A DNA stretch of 64,000 nucleotides from Serratia surfactantfaciens (GTDB lineage Bacteria; Pseudomonadota; Gammaproteobacteria; Enterobacterales; Enterobacteriaceae). Shown piece after piece: positions 22,010 to 29,993 of this stretch. The position numbers were made by a program, and so were the translations under genes. The notes under the pieces are model-generated. The model made no database searches and had not been told where the DNA came from. It saw only the letters and a list, made by a program, of their open reading frames with translations. Where the stretch lies: contig NZ_CP016948.1 of NCBI RefSeq assembly GCF_001642805.2, positions 2,914,001 through 2,978,000 of the forward strand, given 5' to 3'. Positions within the stretch are counted from its first letter, which is position 1. Each line of letters starts with the position of its first letter.

Positions 22010-22972
22010 CTAATGCTGCACCAGCAGCTGCTTGGCGGCCTCCAGAATATGCTCCGCGGTCAGGCCATACTCCTGCTGTAAAAACGCCTGGGTGCCCACC
22101 TGGCCGTAACGCTCCTTCACCCCCACGCGCCGCATCGGCGTCGGGCACTCCTCCGCCAGCACCTCCGCCACCGCCGACCCCAGCCCGTTATGAATGCTGT
22201 GGTTTTCACAGGTAACGATGCGTCCGGTCTTGGCCGCGTAGGTTTTGATCAGTTCACGGTCGATAGGCTTGAGGGTGAACATATCGATTACCGCCGCGCT
22301 GACGCCCTGCTGCGCCAGCATCTGCGCCGCCTTCAGCGCTTCGGCCACCATGATGCCGTTGGCGATCAGCGTGACGTCGTCGCCGTCGCGCAGCAGGTTG
22401 CCCTTGCCGATGGTAAAGCGCGAGCCCTCCTGATAGATGCGCGTTGCCTGCTTGCGGATGGTGCGCACCCAGTAGAAACCGCGCAAGTCCATCAGCTGAC
22501 GCAGAATGTCGGCGAACATGGTGGCGTCAGTCACTTCCAGCACCACCGAATGCGCCAGCCCGCGCACGATGCCCATGTCTTCGAACGACATATGGGTGCC
22601 GCCGTTGTGGCAGGCGCTCACCCCGGCGTCGGAGGCGATCACCTTGACGTTGTTGCGCTGGTAATCCAGCGACATGAACAGCTGATCGAAGCAGCGGCGG
22701 CTGGCGAAGGCGGTAAAGGTATGCACGAACGGCACCCGGCCGGTGAGCGACAGCCCGGCGGCGACGCCGATCACATTGGCCTCCATGATGCCGCAGTTAA
22801 TCACGTGCTGCGGGTGATCCTTGTGCACGCCGTCCATCGCCATCGAGCTCATCAGGTCCGCCTCCAGCGCGATGATCGGCGCGCCCGCTTCAATCTGCCG
22901 CCGCACCGCGCCGGCGTAGACTTTGCGCATTTCGACGGCGTCGTTTTCCAACTGCGTCACTACGTTAAACAT
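22010..22972 (-). CDS. Transketolase, C-terminal subunit
   Basis: This 320-residue protein corresponds to the pyrimidine-binding and C-terminal domains of transketolase. GIMEANVIGVAAGLSL carries the glutamate that activates thiamine diphosphate, and ASDAGVSACHNGGTHMSFED follows the family pattern. With the N-terminal subunit upstream it would form a two-gene transketolase that moves two-carbon ketol units between sugar phosphates. The genes overlap by eight bases, and GGAGG inside the upstream gene serves as its ribosome site. Split transketolases like this belong to dedicated catabolic pathways (for example apulose-4-phosphate transketolase AptAB), not to the housekeeping TktA. The substrate here is unknown. 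Confidence 0.9.
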   Translation of the reverse strand: MFNVVTQLENDAVEMRKVYAGAVRRQIEAGAPIIALEADLMSSMAMDGVHKDHPQHVINCGIMEANVIGVAAGLSLTGRVPFVHTFTAFASRRCFDQLFMSLDYQRNNVKVIASDAGVSACHNGGTHMSFEDMGIVRGLAHSVVLEVTDATMFADILRQLMDLRGFYWVRTIRKQATRIYQEGSRFTIGKGNLLRDGDDVTLIANGIMVAEALKAAQMLAQQGVSAAVIDMFTLKPIDRELIKTYAAKTGRIVTCENHSIHNGLGSAVAEVLAEECPTPMRRVGVKERYGQVGTQAFLQQEYGLTAEHILEAAKQLLVQH

Positions 22973-23816
22973 GGGCGGCCTCCAGTTCGGCGATGGCTTT
23001 TTCGATCTCCAGCTGCACGTCCGGCGTCAGGCGCAGATGGTGTGAGTTGGACAGGTTTTCCAGATAGCTCACGCCCTGTCCCTTGATGCTGTCGAGCACG
23101 ATCGCCAGCGGCCGCTGTTCGCCGCCGCGCGCCGGCGCCACCGCCGCCAGCAGCGCTGCGATGTCGTCGCCCTTGATGGTCTGCACCTCAAAACCAAAGG
23201 CGCGGAACTTGGCGGCCAGATCGAACGGTTGGATCACCTCGTCCAGCGCGCCGTCCAGCTGCTGCTTGTTGTAATCGATAAACAGCGTCAGGTTGTTCAG
23301 ATTGTGGTGGGCGATAAACTGGAACGCCTCCCAGCACTGCCCTTCGTTCAGCTCCCCGTCGCCGAGGATGCTGAACACCCGGTTGCGCCGCCCCGCCAGC
23401 CGGTGGGACAACGCCATGCCGGCGGCGATCGACACGCCCTGCCCCAGCGAACCTGTGGTAGCGTCCACGCCGCGCGTACGCAGCCGGTCCGGGTGGCTCG
23501 GCAGACGCGTGCCGTTCTGGTTGAGGGTCTTCAACTCCTCCAGCGGGAAGTAGCCCTTGATCGCCAGCGTGCTGTACAGCGCCGGGCCGGCGTGCCCTTT
23601 CGACAGCACGAAGTCATCGCGCTCCGGCCAGTCCGGATCCGCCGGATCGATGCGCATCACGCCGCCGTACAGCACCGCCAGCGTCTCCACCACCGACATG
23701 CAGCCGCCGTAGTGGCCGAAGCCCAGCCCGGTCAGCGCCTTCAAGGTTTCCAGACGGATCGCACGCGCCAGGGCGCGCAGCTCTCTCATTTCCGTTTCGC
23801 TCGTTGTGTCATTCAT
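22965..23816 (-). CDS. Transketolase, N-terminal subunit
   Basis: This 283-residue protein matches the N-terminal, diphosphate-binding domain of transketolase. It has GHYGGCMSVVETLAVLYGG near the N-terminus, SKGHAGPALYSTLA, and the thiamine-diphosphate motif LGDGELNEGQCWEA followed by the DYNK asparagine. The ATG at 23816 has GAGGG upstream. It starts 13 bases after the PTS IIC gene, so it belongs to the PTS operon. This suggests that the imported sugar phosphate, or a product of it, is a transketolase substrate. Confidence 0.9.
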   Translation of the reverse strand: MNDTTSETEMRELRALARAIRLETLKALTGLGFGHYGGCMSVVETLAVLYGGVMRIDPADPDWPERDDFVLSKGHAGPALYSTLAIKGYFPLEELKTLNQNGTRLPSHPDRLRTRGVDATTGSLGQGVSIAAGMALSHRLAGRRNRVFSILGDGELNEGQCWEAFQFIAHHNLNNLTLFIDYNKQQLDGALDEVIQPFDLAAKFRAFGFEVQTIKGDDIAALLAAVAPARGGEQRPLAIVLDSIKGQGVSYLENLSNSHHLRLTPDVQLEIEKAIAELEAAHV

Positions 23817-23829
23817 CAGTCTGCCCTCG

Positions 23830-25209
23830 TTATTTCTCGACGCGGTCAGCGGCCGGTGCGCCTTTGCGTTTTCCCAGGAAGTTATGCGCCACCAGCAGCG
23901 CGAACACGGCGACGATCGCCAGCATGATCATCTCTTTCGACATAAAGCGCGCCATATTGCCCAGCAGGATGCCGACTACGCCGAAGTCGGCGTCGGAGAA
24001 GGTGGTGTTGGCGAAGCCCAGCGCCCCCAGCACCGGCAACAGCAGCACCGGCAGGAAAGTGATCAGCAGGCCGTTGGCGAAAGCGCCCAGCATCGCGCCG
24101 CGCCGCCCGCCGGTGGCATTGCCGAACACCCCGGCGGTGGCGCCGGTGAAGAAGTGCGGCACCACGCCAGGCAGGATCAGCACCATCTTCAGCTGTCCCA
24201 ACAGAAACAGCCCGGCCAACCCGCCGAGGAAACTGAACAGGAAGCCGATCAGCACCGCGTTGGGGGCATAGGGATACACCACCGGGCAATCCAGCGCCGG
24301 CCGCGCGTTAGGCACCAGCTTTTCCGAGAAGCCGGTAAACGCCGGCACGATTTCCGCCAGAATCAAGCGCACGCCCTGCAGGATGATGAACACCCCGGCG
24401 GCGAAGGTAATGGCCTGGATTATCGAATACACCAGGTAGTTCTGGCCGCCGCTGAGTTCGCTTTCCACATAGGCCCGCCCGGCGCAGATCGCCAGGATCA
24501 GGTAGATGACGATCATGGTCATCGAGATCGAAATAGAGCTGTCGCGCAGGAAGCTGAGGTTTTTCGGCAGGTTCATCTCTTCGGTCGAGCGTGAATGTTT
24601 CCCCACCTTCGAGCCGATCCAGCCGGACAGCACGTAGCCCAGGGTGCCGAAGTGGCCGAAGGCGATGTCGTCGTTGCCGGTGATACGCCGCATATAGCGC
24701 TGGGCGATCGCCGGGAAGAACGCCATCACCAGCCCCAGGGTCAGCGCGCCGGTGAACACCAGCTGCACGCCCTCAAAGCCCGCCACCGTCAGGATGATGC
24801 CGATCATGCAGGCCATGTAGAACGTGTGGTGGCCGGTGAGGAAGATGTATTTCAGCCGGGTGAAGCGCGCCACCACGATGTTCGCCACCATGCCGAACGC
24901 CATGATCAACGCGGTGGAGGCACCGTATTTCTCCAGCGCGATAGAGACGATCGCTTCGTTGTTCGGAATGATGCCCTGAATATTAAACGCGTGCTCGAAC
25001 ATGCCGCCCAGCGGATTGAGCGACCCGACCAATACCGTGGCGCCGCCGCCCAAAACGATAAAGCCGAGAATGGTTTTTACCGTGCCTTTCACCACATCGG
25101 AAAAGGATTTCTTTTGCGCCAGCAAACCGATCAGCGCAATAAGCCCGACCAGCACCGAAGGCACCTTTAATATATCCACCACAAACTTGAGCGTTTCCTG
25201 GATAAACAT
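23830..25209 (-). CDS. PTS sugar transporter subunit IIC, ascorbate (UlaA/SgaT) family
   Basis: This 459-residue protein has about 11 membrane segments and follows the UlaA pattern: VKGTVKTILGF, LTGHHTFYM, FITQGVR-like IILQGVRLILAEIVPAF, and the APNAV and PGVVPHFFTGATAGVFGN motifs. It would carry the sugar across the inner membrane while IIB phosphorylates it. The start is the ATG at 25209 (MFIQETLKF). It follows GAGG by five bases, while the GTG at 25215 overlaps that site. The similarity to UlaA does not prove ascorbate as substrate, because no ulaD, ulaE, ulaF or ulaG homologue is nearby. Confidence 0.88.
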   Translation of the reverse strand: MFIQETLKFVVDILKVPSVLVGLIALIGLLAQKKSFSDVVKGTVKTILGFIVLGGGATVLVGSLNPLGGMFEHAFNIQGIIPNNEAIVSIALEKYGASTALIMAFGMVANIVVARFTRLKYIFLTGHHTFYMACMIGIILTVAGFEGVQLVFTGALTLGLVMAFFPAIAQRYMRRITGNDDIAFGHFGTLGYVLSGWIGSKVGKHSRSTEEMNLPKNLSFLRDSSISISMTMIVIYLILAICAGRAYVESELSGGQNYLVYSIIQAITFAAGVFIILQGVRLILAEIVPAFTGFSEKLVPNARPALDCPVVYPYAPNAVLIGFLFSFLGGLAGLFLLGQLKMVLILPGVVPHFFTGATAGVFGNATGGRRGAMLGAFANGLLITFLPVLLLPVLGALGFANTTFSDADFGVVGILLGNMARFMSKEMIMLAIVAVFALLVAHNFLGKRKGAPAADRVEK

Positions 25210-25232
25210 ATCCACCTCGCCAATCGTTTTAT

Positions 25233-25514
25233 TCAGAGGATTGAGTGGGCTTCGAAGTAAGCGCGCAGCTTGGCTTCCAGCTCATTGATGTCGATGATGT
25301 TACTGATCACCACCAGCTGATCGGCCGGCACGCTGGCGCTGTCGGCGATGTCTTTCGCCATCACGAACACGTCGGCCGCGCCGGGAGTGGCCGACGACAG
25401 ATCGGAGTGTTCGACCTCGGCCTCCACGCCCATCTTTTTCAGCACCTTTTTAATGTTCATTTCCACCATAAAACTGCTGCCGAGACCGGAACCGCAAATC
25501 GCCATGATTTTCAT
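25233..25514 (-). CDS. PTS sugar transporter subunit IIB, ascorbate/galactitol type
   Basis: This 93-residue protein has the IIB phosphocysteine loop at its N-terminus, IMAICGSGLGSSFMVEM, with C7 as the phosphorylated residue. It accepts phosphate from the IIA protein and passes it to the incoming sugar. I start it at the ATG at 25514 behind AGGTGG. The GTG at 25523 would be part of that ribosome site. It lies 23 bases upstream of the IIC start. Confidence 0.92.
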   Translation of the reverse strand: MKIMAICGSGLGSSFMVEMNIKKVLKKMGVEAEVEHSDLSSATPGAADVFVMAKDIADSASVPADQLVVISNIIDINELEAKLRAYFEAHSIL

Positions 25515-25606
25515 GATATCCACCTGTTGAATTTAGCGTGTAGGGTAGCGCCGCCGGTCATATTCCCGGCGTTGTTAGCATTAATAGTGTTCCTGGTGAT
25601 TAAGCG

Positions 25607-26050
25607 TTAATAGCGGGCGATAATATCCTCAATTTGCCGTTTATCTTTGGCGTGAAATAACGCCTCCATCGCCTGATTGTCTGAAAATAATTCCGCCAGC
25701 TGCGAAATCAATTCGATGTGGCTGTCGCCGTCGGGCGCAGAAAGCATCACCACCACCTGAACCGGATCGTTATCCGCGGAGTGGAAATTCACCCCCTGAT
25801 GGATCTTCAATAGCGATAACCCCAGCGCGTTGGCGCCTTCCTCCGGCCGGGCGTGCGGCATGGCAATGCCCGGCGCTAGTACGAAGTAAGGGCCGAGCTT
25901 CTCCTGCTGATGAAAGATGGCCGTCAGGTAATTCGGCGTAATCACGCCGCCTTGCAGCAGCGGTTGTGCGCTCAGCGTTACCGCCTGGCGCCAGTCCTCC
26001 ACCCGTTCGCACAGCTGTATATGATCGGCGGTCAGCCACTCTTTCAGCAC
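25607..26050 (-). CDS. PTS sugar transporter subunit IIA, fructose/mannitol-ascorbate type
   Basis: This 147-residue protein is a free-standing PTS EIIA domain of the PTS_EIIA_2 class. The phosphohistidine is H66 in GIAMPHARPEEGA. It takes phosphate from HPr and gives it to the IIB protein encoded next. It is the first gene of the five-gene operon IIA-IIB-IIC-TktN-TktC, and a GGAGGG ribosome site lies just before its ATG. Three operator-like palindromes lie 104-151 bases upstream. Confidence 0.92.
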   Translation of the reverse strand: MLKEWLTADHIQLCERVEDWRQAVTLSAQPLLQGGVITPNYLTAIFHQQEKLGPYFVLAPGIAMPHARPEEGANALGLSLLKIHQGVNFHSADNDPVQVVVMLSAPDGDSHIELISQLAELFSDNQAMEALFHAKDKRQIEDIIARY

Positions 26051-26153
26051 ATTACCCTCCCAAGCGTTGATGGTTTCGGTCGGTGATTAATTCACCGACG
26101 ACGGTAAAACTTTAATCAACCCCTCTCGGCTGCACAGTGACTGGCATCACAAA

Positions 26154-26177
26154 GATAGCGCTACCAAAGCGCTATCA
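26154..26177. promoter_or_regulatory. Two imperfect operator-like palindromes
   Basis: GATAGCGCTACC (26154-26165) and a half-conserved AGCGCTATCA (26168-26177) share the AGCGCT core of the perfect site further right. Their centres are 11 bases apart, one helical turn. They are probably secondary operators for the LacI-type protein. Confidence 0.65.
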
Positions 26178-26187
26178 TGCAGATCTG

Positions 26188-26201
26188 TGATAGCGCTATC
26201 A
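26188..26201. promoter_or_regulatory. Perfect operator palindrome, probable LacI-family site
   Basis: TGATAGCGCTATCA is a perfect 14-base palindrome with the central CG pair typical of LacI/GalR operators. It lies between the divergent PTS operon and the LacI-type regulator, which is the obvious candidate to bind it. That link is inference from position and symmetry. Confidence 0.75.
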
Positions 26202-26360
26202 AAACACCGCGCCGCGGCATGGCGTTAACCACAATTTTTTCTCGCTCTTTCGGCTAACGGGGTAGAATGTGCCGCATACGGGGATCGTCGAAGCCGCCTC
26301 GTCGGCTTCCCACCCCTACCATTTTTATGCGCCGCGCGCGCATTTCAGTCAGGATTACGC

Positions 26361-27380
26361 ATGTCGATCGGTAAAAAACGACGCAGCACAGGCAGGGTGA
26401 CGTTGGCTGACGTGGCGCAGCTGGCGGGCGTCGGCACCATGACGGTTTCGCGCGCGCTGCGCACACCGGAGCAGGTTTCGGACAAACTGCGCGAGAAGAT
26501 CGATGCGGCGGTGAGCGAACTGGGCTATCTGCCCAATCTGGCCGCCAGTTCGCTGGCGTCGGCCTCGTCCTACACCATCGCCATGGTGGTGCCCAGCCTG
26601 TCCGAGTCCGGCTGCGCCGAGATGTTCGCCGGCCTGCAGAAAGTGCTGCAGCCGGCCGGCTATCACATCATGCTGGCGGAGTCGCAGCATCACCTCGAAC
26701 GCGAAGAGAAGCTACTGGAGACCCTGCTCTCTTACAACCTGGCAGCGGCGGTGCTGCTCAGCGTCGAGCATTCGCAGAACGCCCGCAACGCGTTGATCGC
26801 TGCCAACATCCCGGTGGTGGAGATTGGCGCCGTGCGCGCCGATCCGATCGACATGAGCATCGGCATCGATTACGTGGCGGCCATGTATCAGCTGACGCAA
26901 ACGGTGATCGCCAGCGGCTATCAGAATATCGGGCTGTTGTGTGCCAACCAGGAGCAGTGGATTTTCCAGCAGCACCTGCAGGGCTGGCACAAGGCGCTGC
27001 TGCGCAACCATATGTCGCCGCATCGGGTGATCAACGCCGCACAGCCCGCCAGCTTCAGCACCGGCGCACAGCAGCTGCCGGAATTTTTGCTGGCCTGGCC
27101 GGAGCTGGACGCGCTGGTGTGCGCGTCGGACGAACTGGCGGGCGGCGCGCTGTATGAATGCCAGCGGCGGCGCATCAAGGTGCCGGACAATCTGGCGGTG
27201 GTGGGGTTCGGCAACAGCGAGTTCAGCCGGGTGTGTCAGCCGCCGCTGACCACCATGACCATTCCGCATCGCGACATCGGCATTCAGGCCGGCCAGGCGC
27301 TGCTGGCGCGGCTGAACCAGCAACCCTGGCTGCCGGAAGGCTCCCTGCCCGCCACGCTGTGCCGCCGCGACAGCTGCTGA
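26361..27380 (+). CDS. LacI-family transcriptional regulator of the PTS-transketolase operon
   Basis: This 339-residue protein has an N-terminal LacI helix-turn-helix (about residues 13-60: TLADVAQLAGVGTMTVSRAL) and a periplasmic-binding-protein-like sensor domain. The recognition helix resembles that of GntR (MTVSR). It is divergent from the PTS operon, so it most likely represses it and is released by the sugar or its phosphate. CAGGATTACGC precedes the ATG. The ligand is unknown. Confidence 0.92.
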   Translation: MSIGKKRRSTGRVTLADVAQLAGVGTMTVSRALRTPEQVSDKLREKIDAAVSELGYLPNLAASSLASASSYTIAMVVPSLSESGCAEMFAGLQKVLQPAGYHIMLAESQHHLEREEKLLETLLSYNLAAAVLLSVEHSQNARNALIAANIPVVEIGAVRADPIDMSIGIDYVAAMYQLTQTVIASGYQNIGLLCANQEQWIFQQHLQGWHKALLRNHMSPHRVINAAQPASFSTGAQQLPEFLLAWPELDALVCASDELAGGALYECQRRRIKVPDNLAVVGFGNSEFSRVCQPPLTTMTIPHRDIGIQAGQALLARLNQQPWLPEGSLPATLCRRDSC

Positions 27381-27397
27381 ATCCGCGCCATAAAAAA

Positions 27398-27416
27398 AGC
27401 CGGTCGATGACCGGCT
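27398..27416. terminator. Bidirectional terminator between the LacI-type gene and yfcD
   Basis: The arms AGCCGGTC and GACCGGCT enclose GAT. Seven A residues precede the hairpin and TCTTTC follows it, so the better T run is on the minus strand, for yfcD. It lies between the two convergent stop codons. Confidence 0.85.
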
Positions 27417-27434
27417 CTTTCATGCGTTGGCGTC

Positions 27435-27980
27435 TCAGTGGTTATCGATCGGCTTGCCGTAATCCTGCTCGTTGTTGCGCGTCAGCCACAGCGACAGCGC
27501 CTTCAGCGAATCCGGGGTAAACTCGTCGCAGCGCGCGGTGATCTCTTCCGGCGTCAACCAGCACACTTCGGCCACTTCTTCTTCCTGCAGCGCGAACGGG
27601 CCGTGCGACACGCAGCTGAACAGCGCACCCCACACCCGGCACTGCTCTTCTTCAAAGTAGAACAGACCGTGCTCGGCGAAAGGCACGCCGGCGATGCCCA
27701 GCTCCTCTTCCGCCTCGCGGCGCGCCGAATCCAGCACGTTTTCACCGCTTTGCACTACGCCGCCCGCCGTCGCGTCCAGCCAGCCCGGGTAGAAGTCCTT
27801 GATCTCGGTGCGACGCTGCACCAGAATTTTTCCCATCCCATCATGCACCACAATATAGGTAGCACGATGGCGCAGCCGCTCCGCCCGCATCTGTTGACGA
27901 CTGGATTGAGCAATCACCTCGTTTTGTTCGTCGACGATATCAACCCATTCGGTATCTGCAGCCTGACCCTGTTCCGCCAT
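27435..27980 (-). CDS. yfcD: Nudix hydrolase YfcD
   Basis: YfcD (181 residues) is a Nudix hydrolase of the isopentenyl-diphosphate-isomerase-like branch, with unknown physiological substrate. The Nudix box is seen in [20 protein letters not shown] with the following ELGI. The N-terminal [19 protein letters not shown] and later [14 protein letters not shown] are very close to the E. coli protein. It is the first backbone gene after the accessory block, where E. coli has yfcC. Confidence 0.95.
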   Translation of the reverse strand: MAEQGQAADTEWVDIVDEQNEVIAQSSRQQMRAERLRHRATYIVVHDGMGKILVQRRTEIKDFYPGWLDATAGGVVQSGENVLDSARREAEEELGIAGVPFAEHGLFYFEEEQCRVWGALFSCVSHGPFALQEEEVAEVCWLTPEEITARCDEFTPDSLKALSLWLTRNNEQDYGKPIDNH

Positions 27981-28079
27981 CCTCTAAAACCTTCTATTTT
28001 GGCGCGATGCATCCCGCGCGCTGGTTAATCAATGAGTGTTTTTCAAAGATTTTTATTGTGTGTGTATAAATTAGTGCGT

Positions 28080-28631
28080 TTAGCGTGTTAACGCCACCTC
28101 CGCGACGACCTTGCCGTCGTCGAGCGTCAGCACGCTCAAAGTGCCACTATCCAACATGCCGTAGCTGGCGGGAAAGCCCCCTTTCGGGATGCTGACCGAG
28201 CCTGGATTGAAGCAGTAGATCTCCCCCTGCCGCTCCGCCTGCGGCAGATGCGAATGGCCGTAGGCCAGGACGTCTCCGCGGGATAACGGCGGCAGTGCCG
28301 AGGGATGATAAAGGTGACCGTGGGTCAAAAACAATCGTCTTTTTTGCAGTAAAACCTGTTGCCAGGGCGCTTCGATGGGGAACGTCAGCAGCATCTGATC
28401 GACCTCGCTGTCGCAATTGCCGCGAACGGCGATGATCTTGTCGCTATAGCGGTTCAATCGTTCGGCAACCTGAGCGGGCTGATACCCGGCCGGCAGCGCG
28501 TTGCGCGGGCCGTGATTCAGCAAATCACCCAGAAGAATCAGCCAGTCGGCGCGGTTTTGCTCGAACAATTCCAGCACGCGTTCGGCAGCAGGCAGCGAAC
28601 CGTGGATATCCGAGGCGAACATCAGCTTCAT
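28080..28631 (-). CDS. yfcE: Phosphodiesterase YfcE
   Basis: YfcE (183 residues) is a cytoplasmic Mn-dependent phosphodiesterase of the calcineurin-like fold. The metal motifs are complete: FASDIHGS, LLGDLLNHGPR, VRGNCDSEVD, LTHGH and AYGHSHLP. Its E. coli counterpart is active on artificial diesters and its natural substrate is not settled. In E. coli yfcF follows. Here the neighbour across the gap is yfcG, so yfcF is absent. Confidence 0.95.
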   Translation of the reverse strand: MKLMFASDIHGSLPAAERVLELFEQNRADWLILLGDLLNHGPRNALPAGYQPAQVAERLNRYSDKIIAVRGNCDSEVDQMLLTFPIEAPWQQVLLQKRRLFLTHGHLYHPSALPPLSRGDVLAYGHSHLPQAERQGEIYCFNPGSVSIPKGGFPASYGMLDSGTLSVLTLDDGKVVAEVALTR

Positions 28632-28717
28632 AACCTTGTCCTATAGAGGGAAATAAGCTTCATTTTACCGCGCCGGCACCGTGCGGCAAACCGCCGCCCG
28701 CCCCGGTGGAGAATTGT

Positions 28718-28787
28718 GATCCAACCGCGCAGATAGCATCGGACGAATCCCACATAGCCTGCTATCCTTAGCTGCTATTGTTGGATC
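28718..28787. repeat. Nested inverted repeats upstream of yfcG
   Basis: The outer arms GATCCAAC (28718-28725) and GTTGGATC (28780-28787) enclose inner arms GATAGCA (28732-28738) and TGCTATC (28760-28766). Together they could fold into one long imperfect stem. The element lies between the divergent genes yfcE and yfcG and does not look like a terminator. Confidence 0.5.
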
Positions 28788-28864
28788 TCTGATATACCTT
28801 TGTGCGCGGCGAAGACCGCAGCAACGTGTAATGAATTACAGATCACCTTACCGCAGGAGGCAAC

Positions 28865-29494
28865 ATGATTGACCTGTATTACGCGCCTACTCCCAATGGT
28901 CACAAGATCACCTTGTTTTTGGAAGAGGTCGGCTTACCCTACCGTATCCATCGCGTAAACATCAGCGCCGGCGAGCAGTTCAAACCGGACTTTCTGAGCA
29001 TTTCTCCCAACAACAAAATCCCGGCGATCGTCGATCAGCAACCGGTGGACGGCGGCGCGCCAATCAGCCTGTTCGAGTCCGGGGAAATTCTGCTGTATCT
29101 GGCGGAGAAAACCGGCAAGCTGCTGAGCAAAGGCCTGCGCGAACGCGCCGCCACTCTGCAGTGGCTGTTCTGGCAGGTGGCCGGATTCGGGCCGATGCTC
29201 GGGCAGAATCACCATTTCAATCACTACGCGCCGCAGCCGGTGCCTTACGCCATCGAGCGTTACCAGCTGGAAACCAAACGGCTGTATGGCGTGCTGGAAG
29301 CCGAACTGCAAAAACACCCGTATCTGGGCGGCGACAACTACAGCATTGCCGATATCGCCACCTATCCATGGGTGGTATCGCATCCGCGCCAGCGCATCGA
29401 TCTGGCGGATTACCCGGCGGTGCGCAACTGGTTCGAGCGCATCAGCAACCGTCCGGCGACCGAACGCGCCTACAAGCTGGCCGAACAGGCCTAA
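28865..29494 (+). CDS. yfcG: Disulfide-bond oxidoreductase YfcG (GST family)
   Basis: YfcG (209 residues, E. coli 215) is a glutathione S-transferase homologue of the Nu class that reduces disulfides with glutathione. The N-terminal thioredoxin-fold domain begins MIDLYYAPTPNGHKITLFLEE and contains NNKIPAIVD and LFESGEILLYLAEKTGKL. The helical domain follows with LQWLFWQVAGFGPMLGQNHH. A strong GGAGG lies seven bases before the ATG. Confidence 0.95.
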   Translation: MIDLYYAPTPNGHKITLFLEEVGLPYRIHRVNISAGEQFKPDFLSISPNNKIPAIVDQQPVDGGAPISLFESGEILLYLAEKTGKLLSKGLRERAATLQWLFWQVAGFGPMLGQNHHFNHYAPQPVPYAIERYQLETKRLYGVLEAELQKHPYLGGDNYSIADIATYPWVVSHPRQRIDLADYPAVRNWFERISNRPATERAYKLAEQA

Positions 29495-29605
29495 GCGGCT
29501 CTTCCGACTCCCCGCCGAACGGGGAGTCGCATCGTCCCTGCGTTATCATTTCCCTACTTTCCGTGTATTCTGAACGTCAATAATCAGACCTATGGAGAAT
29601 CTCTG

Positions 29606-29977
29606 ATGTCTTTCAGTCAACCCGACGCCGTTATTCGCATCAAAAACCTGCGGCTGCGCACGTTCATCGGTATCAAGGAAGAAGAAATCAACAACCGACA
29701 GGACGTGCTGATCAACGTGGTGATCCACTACCCGGCGGACAAAGCGCGCAACAGCGAAGACATCGCCGATGCGCTCAACTACCGCACCATCACCAAAGCG
29801 ATCATCCGCCATGTGGAAGATAACCGTTTCGCGCTGCTGGAAAAATTAACGCAGGATGTGCTCGATATCGTAAAAGATCACGCCTGGGTGACCTATGCTG
29901 AAGTGGAGATAGATAAACTTCTGGCCCTGCGCTATGCCGATTCGGTTTCCATGACCATGAGCTACCGCCGGGACTAA
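29606..29977 (+). CDS. folX: Dihydroneopterin triphosphate 2'-epimerase
   Basis: FolX (123 residues, E. coli 120) epimerises 7,8-dihydroneopterin triphosphate to the monapterin form and belongs to the FolB-like T-fold family. Key stretches are [22 protein letters not shown] and [24 protein letters not shown] lies nine bases upstream of the ATG. It is followed after 16 bases by yfcH. Confidence 0.95.
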   Translation: MSFSQPDAVIRIKNLRLRTFIGIKEEEINNRQDVLINVVIHYPADKARNSEDIADALNYRTITKAIIRHVEDNRFALLEKLTQDVLDIVKDHAWVTYAEVEIDKLLALRYADSVSMTMSYRRD

Positions 29978-29993
29978 CTCAGGGAGGTCGACC

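Larger units (their letters stand above)
26051..26360. promoter_or_regulatory. Divergent control region, PTS operon and lacI-type gene
   Basis: These 310 bases separate the PTS operon from its divergently transcribed regulator. They contain three palindromic operator-like elements (26154-26201). Towards the regulator there is a TAGAAT -10-like hexamer near 26263, then a hairpin in the leader at 26290-26309 (GAAGCCG and CGGCTTC arms). Confidence 0.7.
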
